Source: Cryptomeria japonica
Taxonomy: Eukaryota > Streptophyta > Pinopsida > Cupressales > Cupressaceae
DNA length: 64,000 nucleotides
Direction: 5' to 3'
Assembly: GCF_030272615.1 (NCBI RefSeq)
Contig: NC_081409.1
Location: 880,123,220 to 880,187,219, forward strand
In this document: one piece after another, positions 11,040-21,986 of the stretch
How the letters are laid out: the number at the start of each line of letters is the position of its first letter
How positions within the stretch are numbered: position 1 is the stretch's first letter
Notes under the pieces: model-generated
Database searches by the model: none
What the model was told of the DNA's origin: nothing
What the model saw: only the letters and a program-made list of their open reading frames with translations
Position numbers and translations under genes: made by a program

Positions 11040-11761
11040 TAAAAAGGGAATGAATTATTTCAAGAAACAATTATGAATGCATGGACGAGATAACAAACTT
11101 GGAAAAATCATATAAATATGGAATTGGTTAACAATGAAAGGGGGATCTTCTTGGCTACCAAGGGAACATGGGAAGGAACATGCAGTTTTGTTTTCTTTGT
11201 AAACACATTTTTTTTTATAGAAAAGGATTCTGTGAAATCCTTTTTGTATTGGAGAAATAAAGGGAATGTTCTAAATCTGAGAATTTATGGATGTTTTCCT
11301 TTTGGTTTCAAATGTCCTTTGTGTCATTGCAATCTCTTTCCAATGTTATTTATGTCATATTGAATTGTGTGGATGATTATTTGTGAATATTTGAATTCAA
11401 GTTAATTCATCTATTATAAAGACTCGTTGCTCATCCTCTTCTTGTTTCTTGTCTGTGAGTGTGGGAGAGGTGAACTTTGTATCATTTTTCTACATTTATT
11501 TAATTCTATGTTTAATTTTTTGCACCTACTTTCATGGCTATGGGTAGGTGTCAGTTTACCTTTTCTTCTTTCTGGTTGAAAGCACCCTATATTTCCATTC
11601 ATTGCATATCTTATTAAGAGGGAGTTGTACCTCTAAAATTCAGAGGAAAGTTGCCAATTCAATGTCAACTTTTCCAACTATTAGTATTGTTTGTTTTTCT
11701 TTATAGGCATCTTGAGTCATTTGATACATTTATTTATGAAGGAAAAATGTGTTTGCTAACA
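11040..11761 (+). repeat. Right part of the split 5' LTR
   Basis: This continues the LTR begun at 3781. Positions 11040-11117 match 14492-14567 closely; the partner is then cut off, so the remainder is seen once only. It ends TTTGCTAACA at 11761, directly before a primer-site-like sequence. Confidence 0.6.
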
Positions 11762-13836
11762 GATTTTTGGCAACTCCGCTAGGTAGATCAAAGAAAGGCT
11801 AGTGCACTTTCTTGTTTTATATATTTAATGGTGTCTTCCCAACATGAAGGCTGGCGAGTCTTTTCTATTTGAAGATCTCATAAAAATGCTTTGAGGCCAG
11901 GCTCAATCAAAAAGCCAATTCAAAAAAAGATCTGTGCCAACAATCAAAGAAATTATTGCAATAGATGATCCCATACTTCAATCTCTAAGGAATGGTCTCA
12001 AAGTAAAAATATCTAAAGATGAAAAGAAAGGGTTGCATCCATCTCAAGATCATCGATCTTCCTTTTCTTCTAAAGATTTGCATTACATAGATATTACATT
12101 CTCAAACATTTTGAGTAGACAAAGATTAAAAATTTAGAGAGGCTTAGGGAAGAATAAAAAAATTAAGAGTCCAAAGTTGCTCTTATTCCAAATTGGTGCC
12201 CAAAAATTTCCATTGACTTTTTATGTGGGATTATGGAAGAAGATGGCCACACCACAAAAGTGAATGCAGTCTCTTGCACTTCCAACAAACAGGAAGAAGG
12301 TATAGATGATACTCTATCTACCCATGAATCAGAAGTCTTTAGTTTTAATATGGATAAAAAAGTAATAGAAAATCCTTCTTGTGAAGTTGGAAAAGAGCTT
12401 CTAAATGATAGTTTGGGTATGGAGTCTTTTGTCTTTGGTGATAACAATTTAGCATTTGATAAGATAGACAAAGAAAAGTGTGATAAGGAAATGGATAAGT
12501 TGCATTCCACTTTTTCTCTTGGTGAGGATTTCCTTGTACAAGAAATGAAGAGGTTCTTTCTATAAAATTTGATCCTATGCTTGTAGAATGTGATATTTAG
12601 GGATCTCAGTCAACAATCACTCTTCCAGCTATTGATTCATTAGACAATCTGCAAAAAGAGGGTTTCATCTCTGATGTTTTCTCTTCTAGACTTGACATTG
12701 ATGAGGTTCTAATTGACAAATAGCCAGAATATGTGACTTTCACGTTCCACAAAAGAGATGATGAAGGAGGGAAATTGCAGCCCAAGGTGAGTAAAGAATG
12801 TAGCTTTGAGTCATTTTACTTTGAATATGGAATTATGTCTATTCAGAATGATTCACTAAGACAAACTTGTGTAAAAAAATGAAGCAAAGATATACAATAA
12901 AAATGATGAAATTAATGAAAAGAAAAATAATAATCATGTTGATGAAGGTTTGTAGCCTCGAAATGTTTTAGAAGTTTTAGGCGATAATGTCCTTTGTGGA
13001 AAGGAAGTGTTTGTGTCCTCTTTATAGGCAATCAAGAAAGATGAACCAGATGGTGAGGGTAAAGGTGAGGTCATTTTTGTTGTTCATGATATGATCCTTT
13101 TGGTTTTTCCAAAAAGGGTCAGTGTGGAATGGCAAAAGACCATCCTGCTTCATCCCTGCTTCTTGATAGTGCATAGAAAAAACCAGAAACTTATGATGAA
13201 ATATGGATTTTTGATAAGTCTTTTTATGAGTTTCTCTATTTCACATGCTTTGGCTTCGCATACATATTCTTCAATATTCCCTTGAGTTTGCAAGTTCTTC
13301 ACGGGTGTACACTTCTTTTTCGTAGCAGGTTGTATTTTTCACAACCTATGAATGGATTTGCATGAGTTTCCTAGAGATTTTCTGAGGTGAGGGGTTATAC
13401 CCCTTTATATATTTGTAAATAAATTTTTTGTTGGTTTTGTCTTGTTGGTTTTTGGTTTGTGCCCAGTTACCCCTCCACCCATCTATAAAACAATGCCCTT
13501 TCCTCTTGGTATTCCTATGACTTTGCACCCAATGGACAAGAACTAGTCTTCATTTTGATCTTAGTTTTGGCATTCTCTGATTCTCTTCGTCCTTTCCAAT
13601 CCTCATCCCCAATTAGAGCCTGTGTTATCCATAAATTTAAAATTGAAAAAAAAATCAAATTTCTAGAATGCCCTAACCCTGATCCTCCTGAGTCAAAAAA
13701 ATAATTTATTTCAAAAATATATGCAATATGGTGAAAAATCCTTTTATGGACTTGATCTTAACCCTATTCCACCCAAATTGACCTATTTTTTATGCCATTA
13801 CCATTTGAAGTATCTTTAACTTCACATTTTTCACGG
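11762..13836 (+). mobile_element. Interior of a decayed non-autonomous Gypsy-like element
   Basis: Only about 2 kb separates the two LTRs, too short for a complete gag-pol. A plus-strand frame starts MKAGESFLFEDLIKML near 11844 and runs, with a stop, through TIKEIIAIDDPILQSL to 12134. A second acidic segment follows at 12233-12562 (110 codons, Ser/Glu/Asp-rich), and decayed blocks continue to about 13285. None carries a zinc knuckle, protease or RT motif. It is best read as a broken gag-like or accessory ORF of a non-autonomous element; the family call rests mainly on the primer site. Confidence 0.5.
11764..11783 (+). other. Primer-binding site of the outer Gypsy-like element
   Basis: TTTTTGGCAACTCCGCTAGG resembles the TGGCGACTCCACTGGGG-type sites of plant Tat/Athila-group Gypsy elements. 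It lies two bases after a CA-ending LTR terminus. Confidence 0.55.
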
Positions 13837-14567
13837 ACAATTTTGAAAAATAATTAAAATTCAATTTTCATGCTGCTAGAAATTAAATTATTTTTGCATT
13901 AAGCTTGGGAAGGCCTATTCACATTATAGTCCAAATTTTAGATAAAACAGACCAGATACGAGAAAAATATGGAAATTTTTATTTTCAAGTTATTCATGGT
14001 TTCAAAGCTTTAAAGTCTAAATTTCCTGGGAAACATTTTCCAGAGTAGAAAATTTCATAAATTTAGATTTTTATTCATGGTGATAGTTATCATGGAGTTT
14101 TGAAGTCATTACTTCCTCAAATATTTTACCAGTCACGTCAAATTCAGATGTTTGGTGAAGTTTCAAACTTATTACTATAAGTTCTAAACTTTTAAAGATA
14201 CTTGATCACCCAACCCTTGAAAATAAATTAATGTTAAAAAGGTTTAAGCTATATACCAGGAAGTCGGGTTTTAGAAACTTTGAAACTTCTGATTGGTAGG
14301 TTCTAAAGATTTGGAAAATCCCAATAACTTGACAATGCTAAGTATTTTTCTCAAGATGTGGTAACTGGCCGAAGCAATGATAGGTATATTATAAATTTCC
14401 AAAAATAATGTTCCTATTCTTAAAACATTATTCAAGTGGGAATTTATTTTTTCTCCATTCATTTTCCGAGAGGCAGTTATAGGAGAAATTAAAAAGGGAA
14501 TAAATTACTTCAAGAAACAATTATAAATGCATGGATGAGGGAGAAAAAATGGAAAAATCATATAAAT
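13837..14567 (+). repeat. 3' LTR copy (truncated) of the outer Gypsy-like element
   Basis: Direct repeat of 3781-4398 plus 11040-11117. Similarity ends at 14567 (after AAAAATCATATAAAT), about 640 bp before the end of the 5' LTR copy. The 3' part was therefore lost by deletion or by arrival of the inverted-repeat block to the right. Confidence 0.7.
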
Positions 14568-14706
14568 TAAGCACAGAGAGCCATGTTTTTTAGTCAAACT
14601 CATTGACCTGGATGTTTCATGAGTAGTGGTTAATAGGGAGCATCTCTTGCAATCCACTATTAAAGTACACACATGAATACTTATACATAAATGGGCTTGA
14701 AAATTA

Positions 14707-15306
14707 TTAAAGTACATACATGAATACTTATACATAATTCATTTCCAAAATAAGGTCTTAGGAGAGTCCACAAGTTGTTTGAGATGCATGGTTTGCTACT
14801 AATGTAATGTATTTGTACTAGCAACTAGCTTTTGTAATCAATTCAAATTTTGTGTACACAATTTAACCATTTGCTTTTGTTGTTCATATCATGTTACACA
14901 AAAGAAAATGGTTTAAATATTTACAAGAACATTGAATCTATTACATAAGCTAGTTGATAGTAAGCTCATTATATTACAAACAAACCATCTATCTTAGACA
15001 GCTTATGGACTCTCTTGAGACCTTATTTTGGATATGAATCATCTTTAAGTATTCACATGTAGTAAATAATCATCTAGATATCTACATTAGGTAAATTATG
15101 TACATAATTTACTTAAGATATCTAGATGATTATTTAGTACATGTGAGTAATTGTACATGATTCATTTCCAAAATAAAGTCTTAGGAGAGTCCATAAGTTG
15201 TCTCAGATACATGGTTTGTTGGTAGTTTACTAGCAACTAGCTTTTGTAATTAGTTCAAATTTTGCATAACATTTTAACCATTTGATTTTGTTGTTCATGT
15301 CATGTT
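14707..15306. repeat. Alternating inverted-repeat block, left part
   Basis: An arm of roughly 170-240 bases (landmarks CCAAAATAAGGTCTTAGGAG, CTAGCAACTAGCTTTTGTAAT, TTTTGTTGTTCAT) appears at 14722-14890. It recurs as its reverse complement at 14895-15060 and again in the forward orientation at 15145-15306. The junctions are palindromic, for example around 15060-15150 (ATCATCTAGATATCTA and its complement). No ORF. It could form large hairpins and looks like a foldback or nested MITE family. A second copy is at 33271-33810. Confidence 0.75.
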
Positions 15307-15806
15307 TTGATTAATAAAAGTGGGATAGGCCGTACCATTACATACCTCTAGAGAGACACCTAGGGCACATGAGGGACATGCAACTAGCCAAAAAAAACCC
15401 CACTAACATAGAACAAAAACCTAGCAAGGCAACTAGAGAACCAACAAAGCAACTAGAAAACCAACAAAAACAAAATGACTTGAAAATAAAAAACCACCAC
15501 ACCCACCCATCAAAGGCACAAAGAGATGGCCATCAACATGGGGGAGTTTTTATTCTACCAATCCTAGCATAAGCTTAACACTTTATCAAAGAATGACATT
15601 TTTTGCAAGACACAGACCCATTGACGGAGAATGCGAAGGTAGAATCAAGGGTGGCTTTAACTAGGGAATTGGTGGGGCCAAAACATGCAATTAGGGTTGT
15701 GGTCTATTTTTGTTTCTTCTCCCTTTTCTTGTTCAAATCACCCTATATGGTATGTATAGCCTGCTACAAAAAAGAAAATGTTTTAACTAGCTTTTCATGT
15801 CATGTT
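15307..15806. mobile_element. 500-bp insertion bracketed by 13-bp direct repeats
   Basis: TTCATGTCATGTT occurs at 15294-15306 and again at 15794-15806. In the uninterrupted copy near 33585 the same 13-mer is followed directly by ACACAAA, as it is here only after the second repeat. The 500 bases starting TTGATTAATAAAAGTGGGAT therefore look like an insertion with target duplication. There are no terminal inverted repeats or poly-A tail, so the class is unknown. Confidence 0.5.
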
Positions 15807-15876
15807 ACACAAAAGAAAGTAGTTAAAATATTTACAAAATTTTTGAATCGATTACAAAAGTTAGTTGCTAGTACAA
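15807..15876. repeat. Inverted-repeat block, segment left of the DNA transposon
   Basis: Matches the arm sequence around 33590-33660 (ACACAAA, GAATCGATTAC, TTAGTTGCTAGTA) and stops at ACAA, directly before the transposon terminus. The pattern resumes at 33271. Confidence 0.7.
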
Positions 15877-15907
15877 GGGTAAAAGTACAGACCTGTGTCC
15901 CACTTCT
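15877..15907 (+). repeat. Left terminal inverted repeat of the DNA transposon
   Basis: 31 bases starting GGGTAAAAG. They pair with 33236-33266, with differences only at positions 14 and 30. Confidence 0.75.
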
Positions 15908-15940
15908 GGCTAAGTGGGACACCAAAAATGAGTACCAATT

Positions 15941-16047
15941 GATCGAGTAGGACTCAGCTGAGTGGTACCAAAACAAATCTGCATGGTTCCATGTGGAGCC
16001 TACGTGGAGGGTAGGTGGCACGGGGGTCGGCTGAGTAGAACTCAACC
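15941..16047. repeat. Left subterminal repeats of the DNA transposon
   Basis: Two related motifs, GATCGAGTAGGACTCAGC (15941-15958) and GGTCGGCTGAGTAGAACTCA (16025-16044), lie between the TIR and the chromovirus. A third, GGTCGAGTAAGGTACGACC, is at 23639-23657 on the far side of the chromovirus. Inverted relatives lie at 32441-32470 near the right end. Such subterminal motifs are typical transposase-binding sites. Confidence 0.5.
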
Positions 16048-16054
16048 AATTCCT

Positions 16055-17297
16055 ACTTTATGTTGTTGGAGATGAAGAAGTTGGTTCTAACCAACTGAAT
16101 CATGTTGTTAAAAGAAAAAGACAATGTTATTTTATAGGTTGGAATATTTGGAATGCAAGGCAAGTTTTGGTTGTAAGAAAAACACCTTGTTTTACACCGT
16201 TTTCATTGTTTTCCTTTATTTTTGTCGTGTTGTACAGTCTAGTATAGCCTTGTCAAAGGAATATACTTGAAGGGATTGGTGAATCTAATTTCCAATAAGG
16301 TAGATTGAAATGTTTGATTGTGTCTGGTTACAGAGATTCAAACCATTCTCTTTGACTAGGTGCAAAACCCTTGTAAGCTAGGGTTTAAGAAAGAAATGGC
16401 TCTCCCCTGAGCATCCACTGATGGCACCGGTTGAAATCCAGTGGAATGATAGGTTAGGGTCTTTAAATATTTTTTAGTGTAGGTGTTTTTGTTTTTCAGA
16501 CCTTTGTGGTGATTTTACAATGATACCCTAGGCTCACAACTAGGAGTTGGTGAGACTAGGATAGCGGGAGATGTGCATTTTCTGAGCACACATGGATTGA
16601 TAGAGCCAAAGTTGAAAATTTTTTGGAGACCCCATTTAATTCCATTTAATAATCCATGATTATTTTTTTCATAGGTTTTGAATGGTGAATCCTTCTAAGG
16701 CCAAGTTCGCATGTCACCCGGGTAGGCCTAAAACCCCTGAAAATAGGGCAGTTCTAGAAACCCCATGTGTATGGAGAACCCAGATGTCATTTTATAGTAT
16801 TGTATGTAACTTAGAAAAGGGTACTCATAAATGTAGTTTATTTGTGACCTTGTGTGGGAAAATGTGAAACTAAGCCCTGAAAACCGTAATAGGAGGGCCA
16901 ATTGAATTAGGCCTATTTGGAGCCTGGTATAGCTAAGGTGACCTTAGGAAGGCTTGGAGAAGGGTTTAAAGGTGACAAAAATAATATAATACACCTAAGA
17001 CACCACATAAATTTATTTTACCCTCATGGAAAAAGTCTGAGAATTAAGATCCTTTGCAAAGGTTGTTGGAGTGCTAGGAAGTTGTGTTAGGGATTGAGGT
17101 GGAATCCTTAATAGGAAGTGTTGATTGTTAAAGATCAATGGCTATAACTTGGAGGAAAGCCAAAGAGGATTAGGCCTTCAAGGTCTAACTAGTAGAATCC
17201 TTACCAAGTACCATTGGGTGGGCTTGAGGAGTTAGATGGTTGGAGAAGACAAAGAAAGACAACTAGGTGATTTGGAGCAACTCCAAGAATCTTTACA
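16055..17297 (+). repeat. 5' LTR of the chromovirus (5'-truncated)
   Basis: Direct repeat of 22331-23569, ending CTTTACA. It lacks the first 344 bp present in the right LTR (21987-22330), so a deletion removed the outer end and probably some of the flanking transposon. Confidence 0.85.
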
Positions 17298-17301
17298 TCC
17301 G

Positions 17302-17313
17302 AGTGGTATAAAA
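17302..17313 (+). other. Degenerate primer-binding site
   Basis: GTGGTATAAAAT, a few bases after the LTR end, resembles the TGGTATCAGAGC consensus for tRNA-Met with several changes. Confidence 0.5.
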
Positions 17314-17369
17314 TGCACCCTTTGAAACATTTTTGTATGTTAGAATATGAGGAATAAAAATAAATTTCA

Positions 17370-18430
17370 ATGCCTCCAAAGCCAATGACTCCAGAAGCCA
17401 TCTGACAGATGGTAATAGAGATTCTAGAAGGATTGAAGGATCAGGAAGAAACTAAACGGACCTGAGATGCTAAGAAGGAGAAGGTGAAGGTTAAGATAAA
17501 ATGGGGAGATGAGACAAATGAAGAAGTGGATGATGAGGAGGACTAGACAATAGTAGCAATACCTCAAGACCAAAAACTATTTTTGGATGCAGTCAAATTT
17601 ATCTCCAAGGATAATTTGGGTGGATTACCTACCTATGGAGGAAATCTCAATGGAGAGGAGTTATTGGATTGGATAGAAGCATTGAATGACAATTTTGATT
17701 ATAAGGAGGTAGTAGAGGAGAAAAGAGTAAATGTAGCCAAGTCAAGATTGAGGGTATTAGCCCTGGTTTGGTGGAATATGATGCAAGAAGAAATGATACA
17801 AGTAGGTAAGAAAAAGATAACTTCATAAGAGCATATGAAGATAAGGATGAAATCATAATTCCTACTAGGGGATTATGAATTTCAAATCCATACGAGACTA
17901 CAAAATTTGAAAAAAAGGGAACTAGATGTCAATGCATATACTAAGGAATTCCACAAACTAAGTTTGAGGGCTAGGAAACATGAAAATGAAGTGGAGAAAT
18001 TGGCCAGATACATAAAAAGGTCTTAGGAAAAACATACAAGATGAAATGAGCATCCTTACACTAGACATTGTTCACAAGTGTTTTTTAGTTGGCATTAGGA
18101 GTAGAGGAAAAGATCAAAAGGATAAGTGAACAAAATCAAAAGCATAGAGGTGGTAAGAACTTCAGGGGTAGAGGAACCTTTGGCAGAGGACAGAGTGCTT
18201 CAAGAAATGAAGAGCATCAAAACCAAGAAGGAAGTGGGGACTCTCAAAGAGGGACATATAGAGGATCCTTTAGAGGGAGAAGCAATTATAGAGGCAGGTT
18301 TGGAAGCTCAGGGAGAGGAAATATAGTCTTCATTAGTAGGTGTTACCACTGCAACCAAGTTGGACATACCATGAGCAGGTGCTCGGGAAAAGCCTCAAGT
18401 TCATACACGAGTGAGAGAAGGACTTAGTTA
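17370..18430 (+). pseudogene. Chromovirus gag remnant
   Basis: The frame begins at the ATG at 17370 (MPPKPMTPEA). After stops it continues in frame into GLPTYGGNLNGEELLDWIEA, the Gag capsid-like domain opening (retrotrans_gag family). The frame breaks near 18000. In the next frame (18089-18427) an Arg/Gly-rich basic region (repeated RGG/FRGR-like units) precedes one zinc knuckle, C-YH-C-NQVG-H-TMSR-C, at about 18341-18382. This is the RNA-binding C-terminus of Gag. Several stops are TAG. Confidence 0.8.
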
Positions 18431-18559
18431 GTGCAAGAGTTGGATACTCAAAGTGAGGCCTCTCCAATCAACAAGGCAGGGCTAGTGACAGATGGGGAAA
18501 ATTTAATGATGAGAAAAACAATGTTAAAGATACCCCAAGCTCAAGAGCCACCATAGAGG

Positions 18560-21500
18560 AAAAGTATATTTAGGACCACTTGTAAGTCACATGATAAAAT
18601 TTGTAATGTGATTGTGGATTCAGGTGCCATAGAGAATATTGTCTCAGTTGAAATGGTGGATAAGCTCAAACTAAAATGATTGCCTCATCTCACTCCCTAT
18701 AAGGTATCATGGCTCAACCAGGGTCAACATGTTTTAGTTGATAAACAAGCATGGGTGGACTTTGAAAATGGTGAATACAAAGAAAATTTTTTATGGGACA
18801 TATTGCCTATGGATGCTTGTCATCTACTTTTGGTATGTCCATGGCAATATGATGTGAAAGCCTGTCATGATGGAGAAAAGAATAGAGACCTCATCACCAA
18901 GAATGGTAAGAAGTATCAAATGGATCCATGACCTGATCTCCAAAGGAGAAAAAACAAGTAGGGTCAAGTGCTATGTTGCTCACTGGCAAAGAGTTCCTTA
19001 AAGTATTAAAACAAGAAGGTAATCAGGGCTATGCTACAATGCTAAAGCCTAAAAATGAAGCTAAGGTAGATCCAATGAGTGAAGTAACTCAAGAAGTGCA
19101 AGGTTTGTTAAATAAATATGAAGAGGTTATAGGAGATGATATGCCTAATTATTTTCCTCCAATGAGGGATGTAAATCATCAAATAGACTTGATACGAGGG
19201 GCAAATCTACCTAACAAAGCTGCTTATAAAATGACACCTAGACAAAATGAGGAGATTGCCAAGCAAGTGAAAGAAATTTTAGACAAACGGTTTATTAAAA
19301 AGAGTTTGAGTCCTTGTGTTATTCCCACTGTTCTAGTGCCTAAAAAAGGAGGGAAATGGAGGATGTGCATTGACTCAAGAGCAATTAATAAGATCACCAT
19401 AAGATACCGGTTTCCCATGCCAAGGATAGAGGACCTATTGGACAATCTAGGTGGAGCATGCTACTTCACAAAGGCGGACTTGAAGTCTGGTTATCATTAG
19501 ATAAGAATCAGACCTAGTGATGAATGGAAGACAATATTTAGAACTAATGCAGGCCTATATGAGTGGTTGGTAATGCCTTTTGGCCTCACCAATGCACCTA
19601 GTACCTTTCAAAGGCTCATGAATGAAGTCTTAATTGAGTTTATTAGAAAAAAATTTATTGTGTATCTTGATGATATTTTGGTCTTCAACAGGTCCAAGGA
19701 GGAACACCTTAAGCATGTGGCAATGGTCTTGAAGAATTTGAAGGAGGCTCAACTAGAAATCAACCTTGAAAAATGTGATTTCTTGAAAACAAAGTCAGTT
19801 GACCTTGGTTTTGTCATTTCACAAGGTTGTTTAAAGATGGATCCAAGTAAAGTAGAGGCAATACTTGATTGGCCTATACCTAGGAGCATAAGTGATGTTA
19901 GAAGTTTTCTTGGAATGGCATCTTTTTATAGGAAGTTTGTGAGAAACTTTAGCCATGTTTGTGCTCCTATCCTTAACACCATTAAAGGAGGGATTAAATA
20001 TCAATTTAAGTAGAGAGAGGAAGACAATAAGGAATTTGAATTATTGAAAGCTAAGATAGTAGAGTTGCCAATCATTAGATTGCCTGATTTCAATTAGTTG
20101 TTTACAGTAGAGTGTGATGCTAGCCAAAAGGCAATAGGGGTCGTTTTGAGCCAAGAAGGTCATCCTTTTAGAATTATTTTCAAAGAAATTGAATTAAGCC
20201 AAGCAAATATATTCCACATATGATTTGGAGTTGTATGCCATGGTGAAAGCATTGAAGAAGTAGCGTCATTACTTGCTACCCAAAGAGTTTGTAGTTTATA
20301 TTGACAACCATGCCCTTAGTTTCCTTAATTGGCAAGAGAAATTGAATCAAAGACACCTAAAGTGGGTTGAATACTTACAATCCTACACCTTCACTATAAA
20401 GCATAAAATGGGCACTACAAACAAGGTAGTTGATGCATTAAGTAGGAAAATCATATCTATGTAAGAGATACAATTGCAAAGTGTGGGATTGATGAGTTAA
20501 AAGACCTCTACAAGGATGATAAAGATTTTGCCAAGATACATGTTGTTTGTTCTGATTTTTCTAACACCTCACATGTTTCTTATTTAGAGTATATGATACA
20601 AGAGGGTTTTTCATTCAAGGGACACCTTATTTGCATTCCCCAATGCTCTATGAGACAAAAAATTATTCAAGAAAAGCATCAAGGAGGTCTAGGAGGTCAT
20701 TTTGGCATAGATAAAACTATGGAGCAGGTTAGTAGGTTTTACCATTGGCCCAAGTTGCAATCAGAAGTGAGAAGGTTTGTAGAACAATGTGCAATTTTAC
20801 AAAGAGAAAAAGGTTCATCAAGTAATGCAGGTCTGTACCAACCTTTGGTCGTACCTCAGAGGCCTTGGGAATGTTTAAGCATGGATTTTGTGTTAGGATT
20901 ACCAAGAACTCCAAGGGGATTTGATAGTGTGTATGTAGTGGTTGATAGGTTCAACAAAATGGCACATTTTATTCCTTGCAAAAACACCAATGATGCCACC
21001 TATATTGCAAGACTTTTCTTCAAAGAGATAGTTAGAATTCATGGCCTTTTAGTCAGCATAGTGAGTGATAGAGATGTAAAGTTCTTAAACCACTTTTGAA
21101 GAACACTTTGCAGAAAGTTGGGCACAAGATTATCTTTTTCATCTGCCTATCATCCTCAATTGGATGGTTAGATAGAGGTAGTAAATAGATCCTTGGGTAA
21201 TCTATTAAGATGCCTCACAAAACAGCATGGGCAAACTTGGGATTTGGTAATCGGCCAGGCAGAATATGCATACAATGACTCAGTTAACCGAAGTACAGGT
21301 AAAAGTCCCTTTGAAATTGTGTATGGTTTTCATCCTAGGGGCATACTAGAGCTTAGGGATCTCAGTTCTATGACACCTAAGAGTGCACAAGGTGAGAATT
21401 TTGTAGAAGGAATCAAAAAAGTGCATGATAAGGTAAGACAGACCTTACAATAAAAGTCTGAGCAATATAAGATGAATGATGGTAAAACAAGAAGGAATGT

Positions 21501-21963
21501 GCAATTTAAGATTGGAGATTTGGTCCTAGAATACCTAAGGAAAGAGAGACTTCAAAAAGGGCAACCTACTAAGCTATTGATGAAGAAGATTGGGCCTCTC
21601 AAGGTGGTGCATAAATATGGTCAGAATGCATATGAGGTTGAACTCCATCCCACCTTCGGCATTTCTCCTATATTTAATGTATGTGATCTCTATCCATACA
21701 AGGGAGAATCACAAACACATCAGTTGGACACCTCATCACAAGGTACTGAAGATTGGGTGAGAGATTTGCCACCAAGCCAACTAGTCAAGTTGGAAAGTAT
21801 CTTGGATGTACAAAGGTAGTAAAGAAGACAAGGAAAGGTGTATACAAGCATTATCTTGTAAAGTGGGTAGAATTACCTGAATCAAATGCTATGTGGATGT
21901 CAGAATTAGATATACTTCAGCATGATGTGGAAATTGCAGACCTCTTAACTCAAGGGACTTGAG
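18560..21963 (+). pseudogene. Chromovirus pol: protease, RT, RNase H, integrase, chromodomain
   Basis: Decayed polyprotein. The protease active-site region VIVDSGAIENIVS lies at about 18611-18650. RT runs from 19280 (KRFIKKSLSPCVIPTVLVPK) through KADLKSGYH and MPFGLTNAPSTFQRLMN to the catalytic YLDD at 19663-19674. RNase H pieces lie at 20100-20460 (IDNHALSFLN, then VVDALSRK). The integrase zinc-binding region is near 20690-20800, and its core has MDFVLGLPRT, VVVDRFNKMAHF and VSDRDVKF (20880-21085). The C-terminal chromodomain is at 21800-21900 (HYLVKWVELPE). Most RT, RNase H and integrase pieces share one frame, but it is interrupted by TAG/TAA stops (for example after SGYH at 19498), and the chromodomain is frameshifted. 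There is no active enzyme. Confidence 0.88.
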
Positions 21964-21986
21964 TTCATTGTCCCAAGGGAGTCTGG

